DNA from: Candidatus Mediterraneibacter stercorigallinarum
Lineage (GTDB): Bacteria; Bacillota; Clostridia; Lachnospirales; Lachnospiraceae
Direction of reading: 5' to 3'
DNA length: 8,206 bases
NCBI GenBank assembly: GCA_019116185.1
Contig: DXCD01000064.1
Coordinates: 1-8,206 of the forward strand
Part shown: piece after piece, positions 1 to 6,541 of the stretch
How the letters are laid out: every line of letters begins with the position of its first letter
Numbering within the stretch: position 1 is the stretch's first letter
Notes under the pieces: model-generated
Database searches by the model: none
Told to the model about the DNA's origin: nothing
The model's input: the letters and a program-made list of their open reading frames with translations, nothing else
Made by a program: the position numbers and the translations under genes

Positions 1-18
1 TTTTAAGACGTATTCGTA

Positions 19-215
19 GCGGACCGGGGTGTGGTTCCGGTTCCGCTCCACGATTTGAGAAAAACTACAAAGGAAGGAAACAAGGCTAAAAGCAATTGCC
101 ACGCGGACGATTCGTCTGCGCCTCAGGCATCCGCGTGGCAATTAACGCCTTATTCCCTTCCTTTAAGTTTTTCAAACAAATCGCTCCAAGTCACCGGAAC
201 CACACCCCGATCCGC
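19..215. repeat. Long imperfect hairpin, arm A
   Basis: Nearly the whole 197-nt stretch folds back on itself. The base (19-40 with 194-215) pairs at 21 of 22 positions, 16 of them uninterrupted (25-40 with 194-209). A middle block (69-86 with 147-164) pairs at 16 of 18. The tip is a perfect 14-bp stem (94-107 with 130-143) around a 22-nt loop. The stretch between the base and middle blocks is more diverged, with indels. It is far too long, and lacks the T-tract, for an intrinsic terminator. Confidence 0.85.
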
Positions 216-249
216 CACGAAAGGCACTTGAAATAGGGCTGCGGTTTTC

Positions 250-513
250 TGTTTTCATCCAGTCGGCAGTCCCCCGCGGACAAACGCAGGATTTCGAAAT
301 TGAGTCCAAAGGGAACTCTATCGACAAACCAAAGTTTTTATCCTGCCAGAGCTTCATCGAATTTTTTTTCAAATCTACAGTATTCTGTACCTCTTTATTC
401 GTAGAACTTCCGGTAGCACCAAAGCCTTGTTTTTCGATAACGCTCCCCTTTCGCTCCACATTTGAAATCCTGCATTTGTCGGGGGTCTTCCGACTGGTAA
501 AGCGTTCGAAAAC
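250..513. repeat. Long imperfect hairpin, arm B
   Basis: This is a second long foldback. Clear blocks are 259-266 with 490-497 (8 bp), 271-275 with 481-485 (CCCCC with GGGGG), 279-295 with 464-480 (16 of 17), and 314-324 with 434-444 (8 of 11). Weaker pairing continues inward through 353-361 and 397-407 to a small central hairpin (376-380 with 385-389, loop TATT). Bulges and mismatches are spread along its length, as in an old or selectively tolerated duplex rather than a recent duplication. An open frame on the minus strand (172-459) crosses it but resembles no protein I know. Confidence 0.8.
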
Positions 514-538
514 AGCGAATACGTCTTGGAAAAACCCC

Positions 539-588
539 GCTGTTTCCGGATGATTTACACCATCAAAGTCTCCCCGACAAATCCAGAT
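539..588 (+). repeat. Third, diverged copy of the arm B sequence
   Basis: The sequence from 539 to 588 aligns with the reverse complement of 466-516, the right arm of hairpin B. The first 19 bases match at 15 positions, and a CCCCGACAAAT block near the end is shared exactly, with small gaps between. The left arm of hairpin B (about 250-294) is therefore a same-direction relative. The right arm of B could pair either with its left arm or with this copy. Confidence 0.6.
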
Positions 589-616
589 TGTCCGTATAAA
601 AACTGAAATTTCTTTG

Positions 617-633
617 ATACTAATCTGTAGTGT
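617..633 (+). promoter_or_regulatory. Candidate operator upstream of tepA (shared motif, copy 1)
   Basis: ATACTAATCTGTAGTGT is an imperfect dyad. Its first 15 bases match the motif upstream of ftsK (1381-1395) at 14 positions. It sits 23 nt before the tepA start. A GATACT hexamer at 616-621 occupies the place of the ftsK -10, but I see no good -35 at the right distance, so the tepA promoter is not pinned down. The outer halves (ACTA / TGTAGT) resemble BlaI/MecI/CopY-family operators, but the half-site spacing differs by one base from the mec operator. The regulator is therefore unassigned. Confidence 0.45.
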
Positions 634-655
634 ATGATAGAGGAGGTATGTACAG

Positions 656-1357
656 ATGCTAGACAGAGAATCTCAGGAAACGTCGCAGAAGGAGAGGAAT
701 GAGGAAAACACGGAGATAAAGGAAATGGGCACGCTTGACCTGGGGAACGGACATTCAAAGAGAGGGATCCAGCTCCTGACAATCATCGGTGAGATTGAGG
801 GGCATGAAGCGGTATCAGGGAATACAAAGGCTACGAAGTATGAGCATTTGCTGCCGAGACTTGCGGAAATAGAAGAGGATGACAGGACGGAGGGTGTGCT
901 TATCCTTCTGAATACTCTGGGAGGCGATGTGGAAGCCGGACTTGCGATTGCAGAGATGATTGCGTCTCTGAGCAAACCGACAGTGTCGCTTGTGTTGGGC
1001 GGGAGCCATTCGATCGGAGGACCGCTTGCCGTGTCGGCGGATTACTCTTTTATCGTGCCAACGGGTACGATGATCGTCCATCCGGTGCGTTCTACAGGCA
1101 TGTTCATCGGAGTGATACAGAGTTATCGCAATATGGAGAAAACGCAGGACCGGATCGCAAGCTTTATTTCCTCTCATTCGCACATAACGCAGGAACGTCT
1201 GCTGGAGCTGATGCTGGATTCTACTCAACTTGTCAAGGACGTAGGGACAATGCTGGAGGGAGAAGAAGCTGTGAAGGAAGGGCTGATCGATGAAGTGGGC
1301 GGGATCAGCCAGGCGTTTGCCAAACTGCATGAGCTGATTGATGCGAGAAAAAAATAA
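656..1357 (+). CDS. tepA: ClpP-family serine peptidase, TepA-like
   Basis: This 233-residue protein belongs to the ClpP/crotonase-fold peptidases, in the TepA (translocation-enhancing peptidase) branch found next to spoIIIE in Bacillus. The family is presumed to degrade peptides or signal-peptide remnants in the cytoplasm; the true substrate is not visible here. The likely catalytic triad is Ser119 in GGSHSIGG, His142 in MIVHPVR, and Asp195 shortly before the EEAVKEGLIDEV helix, which matches the C-terminal ClpP pattern. NTLGGDVEAG (86-95) is the oxyanion-hole glycine region. The first 35 residues are hydrophilic and variable; there is no signal peptide or membrane segment, so it is predicted cytosolic. 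The start at 656 has AGGAGG at 641-646, 9 nt upstream; an ATG at 648 runs into a stop after four codons. ftsK follows 64 nt downstream. Catalytic Asp is the least certain assignment. Confidence 0.88.
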   Translation: MLDRESQETSQKERNEENTEIKEMGTLDLGNGHSKRGIQLLTIIGEIEGHEAVSGNTKATKYEHLLPRLAEIEEDDRTEGVLILLNTLGGDVEAGLAIAEMIASLSKPTVSLVLGGSHSIGGPLAVSADYSFIVPTGTMIVHPVRSTGMFIGVIQSYRNMEKTQDRIASFISSHSHITQERLLELMLDSTQLVKDVGTMLEGEEAVKEGLIDEVGGISQAFAKLHELIDARKK

Positions 1358-1385
1358 TGACATGATTTTCAAATGATGATATACT
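1357..1385 (+). promoter_or_regulatory. Predicted sigma-A promoter of ftsK
   Basis: ATGACA (1357-1362, 5 of 6 to TTGACA) and TATACT (1380-1385) are separated by exactly 17 bp. The -35 overlaps the last base of the tepA stop codon. Transcription would begin near 1391-1393, giving a leader of about 30 nt before the ftsK start at 1422. ftsK and the genes after it could thus be transcribed independently of tepA. Confidence 0.6.
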
Positions 1386-1397
1386 AAACTGTAGTAT
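1381..1397 (+). promoter_or_regulatory. Candidate operator over the ftsK promoter (shared motif, copy 2)
   Basis: ATACTAAACTGTAGTAT is a dyad centred on 1389 with 7 of 8 symmetric pairs complementary. It overlaps the -10 hexamer and the predicted transcription start, where a repressor would block initiation. The same motif stands before tepA. The palindromic outer part resembles BlaI/MecI-type sites with altered spacing; this is a resemblance only. Confidence 0.5.
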
Positions 1398-1421
1398 GTT
1401 TAATTACCAAGGGGGAATTAT

Positions 1422-3974
1422 ATGGCTGCCAAGCAGACTAAGAAGAAGAAAAACACAAAGAGCAGACCAAAGAAAAATCAACAGAACACCGAGATCAAAG
1501 GAGAGATCATCATACTTGTCACACTGGCAGTATGTATCCTGCTCGTACTGAGCAACTTCGGGATCGGCGGAGCCGCAGGGGAGGCGGTCTCATCAGTTCT
1601 TTTCGGATTGTTTGGATTTATGGCATATGTTCTGCCGTTTGTGATATTTGGAATTGCTGCATTCTTTATTTCTAACAGTGGAAATACACATGCTTATGTA
1701 AAGATCGCTGCAGGGATCATTCTTTTCCTGCTGATCACTGCAATATTGGAATTGATCTTCCATTCTTATACGCCGGAAGCTTCCTTGTTCTCTTACTATA
1801 CGGAGTCAAGTAAATATCATAATGCAGGCGGACTGGCAGGAGGATGCCTCGTCAGCCTGCTCTGCCCGCTGATTGGAGAGATCGGAACTTATGTTGTCCT
1901 AGTAGTGCTTTCGATTATCTGTGTGATCCTGATCACAGAGAGAACTCTCCTTGCCCCGCTTGGCCGGCAGAGCCGGAAGGCATATGAAGAGGCAAAGAAA
2001 AAACATCAGGAAACTGCTGTGATCCGCGCGCGTCAGAAAGAAGAGGAACGTCAGAAAACAGCAGCATTAGCAGACGGGGGCAGGAACACGCAGAGAAGGG
2101 ACAGGAAGGTATCTGGAGTCTCATTTGCAACAACGCTTGCTCCAGAGGAAAGCAGTGGAAAAACGACTGCTAAGGGAAGAAAACGGAAGTCGCCGGAGAT
2201 TTATGAGATTACACCGGAAGGAATGACAGAGGACGGGACAGGCATTGCAGAGAAGGGCAGCACTGACAGTTTCGTGATCAACCGCGCAGACAGCCAGACG
2301 CAGGAACTCCCGGATCCCTTTGAAACAACGGCAATGGAGTCAGGCATTATTTCTGGAGAGAATGAAATGGCGGCGGATCAGGAGTCGGAGCGGCAGGAGG
2401 GACCACAGCGCAGGAAGAGCCGCCGCAGTAAAGCAGAGGATTCGGCTCAGGTTGCGGCAGAAACAGAAAATGTGGCTGCTACAGTGGCAAGGGAACAAGA
2501 AAAAGATCAGCCGGTATATCATACTCCTCCGCTTTCTCTGCTTAAGAGAGGAAAGAAGACGGGAGGTGATTCAGATGCGCACCTCCGGGCTACGGCTCTG
2601 AAGCTTGAGCAGACGCTGCAGAATTTCGGCGTTGGCGTCCATGTGACGAACGCGAGCTGCGGACCATCTGTCACACGCTATGAACTTCAGCCGGATCAGG
2701 GCGTCAAGGTGAGCAGGATCGTCGGACTGGCAGACGATATTAAGCTGAATCTGGCAGTGGCAGATTTGAGGATTGAGGCGCCGATTCCGGGAAAGGCAGC
2801 GGTTGGCATTGAGGTGCCCAACAGTGAGAATACAGCGGTCATGCTGAGAGATCTCCTGGAATCCAATGAATTCAGGAACAGCGTTTCACCCATATCATTT
2901 GCGGTCGGTAAAGACATCGCCGGGAAAGTAGTGGTGGCGGACATTGCCAAAATGCCCCATCTGCTCGTTGCCGGGGCTACCGGTTCCGGCAAATCTGTCT
3001 GTATTAACACCTTGATCATGAGTATTATTTTTAAGGCAGATCCGGATGATGTGAAACTGATCCTTGTAGATCCGAAGGTTGTAGAATTAAGCGTTTATAA
3101 CGGTATCCCTCACCTTATGATTCCTGTTGTCACAGATCCGAAGAAAGCAGCCGGCGCGCTGAACTGGGCTGTGGCAGAGATGGAGAAACGCTACAAGCTG
3201 TTTGCAGAATATAATGTGAGAGACTTGAAGGGATTTAATGCAAAAGTCGAAAAGGGAGAGACTGGTGAAGAAATAAAGAAGAAACTTCCCCAGATCGTCA
3301 TTATTATCGATGAGCTGGCAGACCTGATGATGGTAGCCCCGGGTGAAGTGGAGGGCGCAATCTGCCGTCTCGCCCAGCTGGCGAGAGCGGCGGGGCTTCA
3401 TTTGATCCTTGCTACGCAGAGACCGTCAGTCAATGTCATTACAGGACTGATCAAGGCGAACATGCCTTCCAGGATCGCATTTTCAGTGTCATCAGGGGTG
3501 GATTCCAGGACTATCATCGATATGAACGGTGCGGAGAAGCTCCTCGGAAAGGGGGACATGCTTTTCTACCCGTCCGGATATCCGAAACCGGTGCGCGTCC
3601 AGGGATCATTCGTCTCAGATAAAGAAGTACAGGATGTGGTGGATTATCTTATCAATAAGAATGGAAATGCTTCTTATAATGATGAGCTGGAGGAACACAT
3701 CAATACGAATATGCCGGCGGCCGGAACAGCGTCAGCTCAGGAAGGCGGAGATGACAAAGATACATATTTTGTTGAGGCAGGAAGACTTATCATTGATAAA
3801 GAAAAAGCGTCCATAGGGATGCTTCAGAGAATGTTTAAGATCGGTTTTAACCGGGCGGCCCGTATCATGGACCAGCTTGCCGAGGCCGGAGTGGTGGGTC
3901 CTGAAGAGGGGACAAAGCCCAGGAAAGTACTGATGACAAAAGAAGAATTTGAAGAATATTTAAAGAATCAATAG
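1422..3974 (+). CDS. ftsK: DNA translocase FtsK/SpoIIIE
   Basis: This 850-residue, membrane-anchored, hexameric ATP-driven DNA pump moves chromosome DNA through the closing septum at division or into the forespore. After a lysine-rich start come four or five membrane segments (about 28-47, 56-84, 92-113, 136-172). A long, charged, poorly conserved linker follows (about 185-380), then the motor: an alpha/beta region from about 385, Walker A GATGSGKS (518-525) and Walker B with Asp630-Glu631 in IIIIDELADLMM. The C-terminal winged-helix gamma domain (about 780-850) would read polar DNA motifs; GFNRAARIMDQLAEAGVVG is its typical core. It is slightly longer than B. subtilis SpoIIIE (about 790) because of the linker. 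The start has GGGGG at 1411-1415, 6 nt upstream. It has its own predicted promoter and is followed by fhs after 21 nt. Sequence alone does not separate an FtsK role from a SpoIIIE role. Confidence 0.97.
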   Translation: MAAKQTKKKKNTKSRPKKNQQNTEIKGEIIILVTLAVCILLVLSNFGIGGAAGEAVSSVLFGLFGFMAYVLPFVIFGIAAFFISNSGNTHAYVKIAAGIILFLLITAILELIFHSYTPEASLFSYYTESSKYHNAGGLAGGCLVSLLCPLIGEIGTYVVLVVLSIICVILITERTLLAPLGRQSRKAYEEAKKKHQETAVIRARQKEEERQKTAALADGGRNTQRRDRKVSGVSFATTLAPEESSGKTTAKGRKRKSPEIYEITPEGMTEDGTGIAEKGSTDSFVINRADSQTQELPDPFETTAMESGIISGENEMAADQESERQEGPQRRKSRRSKAEDSAQVAAETENVAATVAREQEKDQPVYHTPPLSLLKRGKKTGGDSDAHLRATALKLEQTLQNFGVGVHVTNASCGPSVTRYELQPDQGVKVSRIVGLADDIKLNLAVADLRIEAPIPGKAAVGIEVPNSENTAVMLRDLLESNEFRNSVSPISFAVGKDIAGKVVVADIAKMPHLLVAGATGSGKSVCINTLIMSIIFKADPDDVKLILVDPKVVELSVYNGIPHLMIPVVTDPKKAAGALNWAVAEMEKRYKLFAEYNVRDLKGFNAKVEKGETGEEIKKKLPQIVIIIDELADLMMVAPGEVEGAICRLAQLARAAGLHLILATQRPSVNVITGLIKANMPSRIAFSVSSGVDSRTIIDMNGAEKLLGKGDMLFYPSGYPKPVRVQGSFVSDKEVQDVVDYLINKNGNASYNDELEEHINTNMPAAGTASAQEGGDDKDTYFVEAGRLIIDKEKASIGMLQRMFKIGFNRAARIMDQLAEAGVVGPEEGTKPRKVLMTKEEFEEYLKNQ

Positions 3975-3995
3975 AGAAGCAGAGGAGGAAATGAG

Positions 3996-5666
3996 ATGAA
4001 AACAGATATTCAGATCGCTCAGGAAGCAAAAATGGAGCATATCAAAGATGTCGCGGCGCGCGCCGGGATTGCGGAAGATGAACTGGAGTTTTACGGAAAG
4101 TATAAGGCAAAACTTTCAGATGAGCTGTGGGACCGGATTAAAGACAGGGAAGACGGGAAGCTGGTGCTTGTGACCGCAATTAATCCTACTCCTGCGGGAG
4201 AAGGAAAGACAACGACATCGATCGGTCTTGCACAGGCAATGGAAAAACTTGGGAAAAGTGCAATGCTTGCCCTGCGCGAACCATCTCTCGGTCCCTGCTT
4301 CGGGATCAAAGGAGGAGCAGCCGGAGGCGGATATGCCCAGGTTGTTCCCATGGAAGACTTGAACCTTCATTTCACCGGGGATTTCCATGCCATTACCTCT
4401 GCGAACAATCTTCTTGCCGCAATGCTGGACAATCATATTCAGCAGGGCAACAGTCTTGGCATTGACCCGAGGCAGGTCGTGTGGAAACGCTGCCTTGACA
4501 TGAATGACCGTGTGCTCCGGAATATCGTTGTGGGATTGGGAAATAAGATGGACGGCATGGTGCGGGAAGATCATTTTGTGATCACCGTTGCCTCTGAGAT
4601 CATGGCGATTCTCTGTCTTGCGGATGACCTTGCAGATCTGAAGAGACGGCTCGGAAAGATCATCGTTGCCTATAATTTTGACGGAGAGCCTGTAACAGCG
4701 GATGATCTGAAGGCAACGGGCGCAATGGCAGCGCTCTTGAAGGACGCGGTTAAGCCGAACATTATCCAGACGCTGGAACACACGCCCGCCCTTGTGCATG
4801 GCGGCCCGTTCGCCAATATTGCCCATGGCTGCAACAGCGTGCGTGCGACAAAAATGGCGCTTAAACTGAGTGATATCGCGATCACGGAAGCTGGCTTCGG
4901 AGCAGACCTCGGGGCAGAGAAATTCTTTGACATTAAGTGCCGGATGGCAGGACTGAAGCCGGATGCTGTCGTTCTGGTTGCAACTGTGCGCGCTTTGAAG
5001 TATAATGGTGGCGTTGCAAAGGCTGATCTTGCAGAAGAAAATCTGGACGCCCTTGCAAAAGGGATTGTAAATCTTGAGAAACATATTGAAAACATTCAGA
5101 AATACGGAGTCCCTGTGATCGTTACATTGAATTCTTTCGTCACGGATACAGCGGCAGAGAATGAATTTATCCGCAGACTCTGTGAAGAACGCGGATGTGA
5201 GTTTGCGCTTTCAGAAGTATGGGAAAAAGGCGGTGAAGGCGGCATTGCCCTCGCTGAGAAGGTGCTTGATACACTTGATAATAAGAAGAGAGACTTCCAT
5301 ACTTTATATGCAGACGAACTGTCTATTAAAGAGAAGATTGAGAAGATCGCAAAGGAAATATACGGAGCAGACGGAGTCGTATATGAACCGGCCGCAGAGA
5401 AGCAGATCGCAAGGATCGAATCACTTGGATTCGGGACATTCCCGGTATGTATGGCAAAGAATCAATATTCTCTGTCTGATGATGCTAAGAAGCTGGGAAG
5501 ACCGGAAGGATTTGACATCCATATCCGCGAGGTGTATGTAAGCGCCGGCGCGGGATTTGTTGTCGCCCTTACGGGAGCAATTATGACAATGCCCGGACTG
5601 CCGAAGGTTCCGGCTGCAAACGGGATTGATGTTACGGACGACGGAAAAATCACAGGACTGTTTTAA
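3996..5666 (+). CDS. fhs: Formate-tetrahydrofolate ligase
   Basis: The enzyme uses ATP to join formate to tetrahydrofolate, making 10-formyl-THF for purine synthesis or for the methyl branch of the Wood-Ljungdahl pathway. It is cytosolic. At 556 residues it is full length for the family. TPAGEGKTT (65-73) is the phosphate-binding loop, GIKGGAAGGGYAQV (103-116) is the first family signature, and VHGGPFANIAHGCNS (267-281) is the second. The C-terminal part with PGLPKVPAANGID is intact. AGGAGG at 3983-3988 lies 7 nt before the chosen ATG; a nearby ATG at 3991 stops at once. It lies 21 nt after ftsK and 20 nt before folD, so all three probably share a transcript, and Fhs and FolD act consecutively. 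Whether the pathway runs towards acetate synthesis cannot be judged from this window. Confidence 0.98.
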   Translation: MKTDIQIAQEAKMEHIKDVAARAGIAEDELEFYGKYKAKLSDELWDRIKDREDGKLVLVTAINPTPAGEGKTTTSIGLAQAMEKLGKSAMLALREPSLGPCFGIKGGAAGGGYAQVVPMEDLNLHFTGDFHAITSANNLLAAMLDNHIQQGNSLGIDPRQVVWKRCLDMNDRVLRNIVVGLGNKMDGMVREDHFVITVASEIMAILCLADDLADLKRRLGKIIVAYNFDGEPVTADDLKATGAMAALLKDAVKPNIIQTLEHTPALVHGGPFANIAHGCNSVRATKMALKLSDIAITEAGFGADLGAEKFFDIKCRMAGLKPDAVVLVATVRALKYNGGVAKADLAEENLDALAKGIVNLEKHIENIQKYGVPVIVTLNSFVTDTAAENEFIRRLCEERGCEFALSEVWEKGGEGGIALAEKVLDTLDNKKRDFHTLYADELSIKEKIEKIAKEIYGADGVVYEPAAEKQIARIESLGFGTFPVCMAKNQYSLSDDAKKLGRPEGFDIHIREVYVSAGAGFVVALTGAIMTMPGLPKVPAANGIDVTDDGKITGLF

Positions 5667-5686
5667 ATGATAAAGGGGAGATATAG

Positions 5687-6541
5687 ATGCCACAGATAAT
5701 CGATGGAAAAAAGATCTCGCAGCAGATCAAGGATGAACTGAAAGCAGAAGTGACAGAGCTGGCTGCAAAGGGCAGACATGCCTGTCTTGCAGTCGTACAA
5801 GTGGGAAATGATCCTGCGTCGTCAGTCTATGTAAATAATAAAAAGAAAGCATGCGCTTATATCGGGATCGAGTCCAGGGCGTATGAGCTTCCGGAGGAGA
5901 CAACGGAAAAAGAACTGGTCAGCCTTGTGGAAGAGCTGAATGGAGATGAAAGCGTAAATGGTATTCTTGTACAGCTTCCGCTTCCTTCTCATATTGATGA
6001 AGACAAGATCATAAGGACCATATCGCCTGATAAAGATGTGGACGGTTTCCATCCGGTCAGCGTGGGGCGCCTCTGGATCGGAGAGAAAGGATTCCTTTCC
6101 TGCACACCGGCAGGAATCATACAGCTTCTGAAACGGTCCGGCATTGAGATCGAAGGAAAAGAATGTGTTGTTGTCGGGAGAAGCAATATAGTAGGGAAAC
6201 CGATGGCTGCGCTTCTTTTGAGAGAAAATGGAACGGTGACTGTGGCTCACTCCCGGACAAAGAATTTGAAAGAGGTCACGCGGCGTGCTGATATACTGAT
6301 CGTTGCCATCGGAAAAGAACGGTTTATTACAAAAGAATATATAAAAGAAGGAGCGGTCGTTATCGATGTGGGAATGCACAGGGACGCGCAGAACCATCTC
6401 TGCGGAGATGTTGATTTCGCAGATGCAGAACCTGTTGTATCAGCGATCACTCCTGTCCCCGGCGGGGTGGGACCTATGACGATCGCCATGTTGATGAATA
6501 ATTGTGTAGAGACGATTCGTACTCAGGAGGAAAGACCATGA
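5687..6541 (+). CDS. folD: Bifunctional methylene-THF dehydrogenase / methenyl-THF cyclohydrolase FolD
   Basis: FolD interconverts 10-formyl-THF, methenyl-THF and methylene-THF, using NAD(P) in the dehydrogenase step, and so takes up the product of the upstream Fhs. At 284 residues it is full length. Tyr48 and Lys52 (YVNNK) match the catalytic Tyr and Lys of E. coli FolD. Gln96 (VQLPLP) and Asp119 in KDVDGFHP complete the active site. GRSNIVGKP (164-172) belongs to the nucleotide-binding region and PGGVGPMT (258-265) is the C-terminal family signature. The start at 5687 has AGGGGAG at 5674-5680, 6 nt upstream. Its TGA overlaps the next gene's ATG (ATGA at 6538-6541), so the two are probably translationally coupled. 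The cofactor preference cannot be read safely from these motifs. Confidence 0.98.
   Translation: MPQIIDGKKISQQIKDELKAEVTELAAKGRHACLAVVQVGNDPASSVYVNNKKKACAYIGIESRAYELPEETTEKELVSLVEELNGDESVNGILVQLPLPSHIDEDKIIRTISPDKDVDGFHPVSVGRLWIGEKGFLSCTPAGIIQLLKRSGIEIEGKECVVVGRSNIVGKPMAALLLRENGTVTVAHSRTKNLKEVTRRADILIVAIGKERFITKEYIKEGAVVIDVGMHRDAQNHLCGDVDFADAEPVVSAITPVPGGVGPMTIAMLMNNCVETIRTQEERP

Larger units (their letters stand above)
5..527. repeat. Outer closing stem, 12-bp perfect inverted repeat
   Basis: AAGACGTATTCG at 5-16 is exactly the reverse complement of 516-527. It joins the ends of both long hairpins, giving a three-way-junction layout. Beyond it, T1-T4 face an A-run at 530-533 after a GG bulge, so the stem may continue to the left outside the window. 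A 12-bp perfect match about 500 bp apart, flanking two other foldbacks, is unlikely to be chance. Confidence 0.7.
1..590. repeat. Non-coding region of nested diverged inverted repeats (branched foldback element)
   Basis: No convincing gene is present; the short open frames here lack ribosome binding sites and run through the repeat arms. A perfect 12-bp stem (5-16 with 516-527) brackets two long imperfect hairpins, 19-215 and about 250-513. A diverged copy of the second hairpin's arm follows at 539-588. The left edge is cut by the window: pairing continues to base 1 (T1-T4 opposite A530-A533), so the element probably extends upstream. Two motifs recur between the hairpins: the sequence from 44 to 58 and that from 452 to 465 match at 14 positions with one gap. 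I do not recognise the family. It could be a large structured RNA, a MITE-like or decayed mobile element, or a cruciform-forming DNA site. Confidence 0.75.

Noticed and set aside
31..231. Plus-strand open frame of 66 codons in arm A
   Set aside because: It starts with GTG inside the base of hairpin A, lacks a ribosome binding site, and both halves are the two arms of the same foldback.
172..459. Minus-strand open frame of 95 codons across the hairpins
   Set aside because: It covers both halves of arm B and the start of arm A, has no recognisable protein similarity and its frame is explained by the inverted-repeat sequence.
1..535. Retron ncRNA (outer stem as a1/a2, hairpins as msr/msd)
   Set aside because: The outer stem is suggestive, but the whole is about twice or more the usual size, both arms are long instead of short msr hairpins plus one msd stem, and no reverse transcriptase is in the window. 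A gene left of position 1 cannot be excluded.
614..638. tepA promoter TTGATA / TATGAT
   Set aside because: The two hexamers are only 13 bp apart, too close for a sigma-A promoter.
815..1372. Minus-strand open frame of 185 codons opposite tepA
   Set aside because: It is antisense to a well-supported peptidase gene, and its His/Arg/Cys-rich composition is typical of a reverse-frame shadow.
4116..5084. Minus-strand open frame of 322 codons opposite fhs
   Set aside because: fhs is full length with all signatures; the antisense frame has no plausible domain and no ribosome binding site that I can see.
6502..6537. TTG start adding 12 residues to the zinc-ribbon protein
   Set aside because: It has no ribosome binding site and lies inside folD. 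The ATG at 6538 has AGGAGG 7 nt upstream and starts right at the zinc ribbon.
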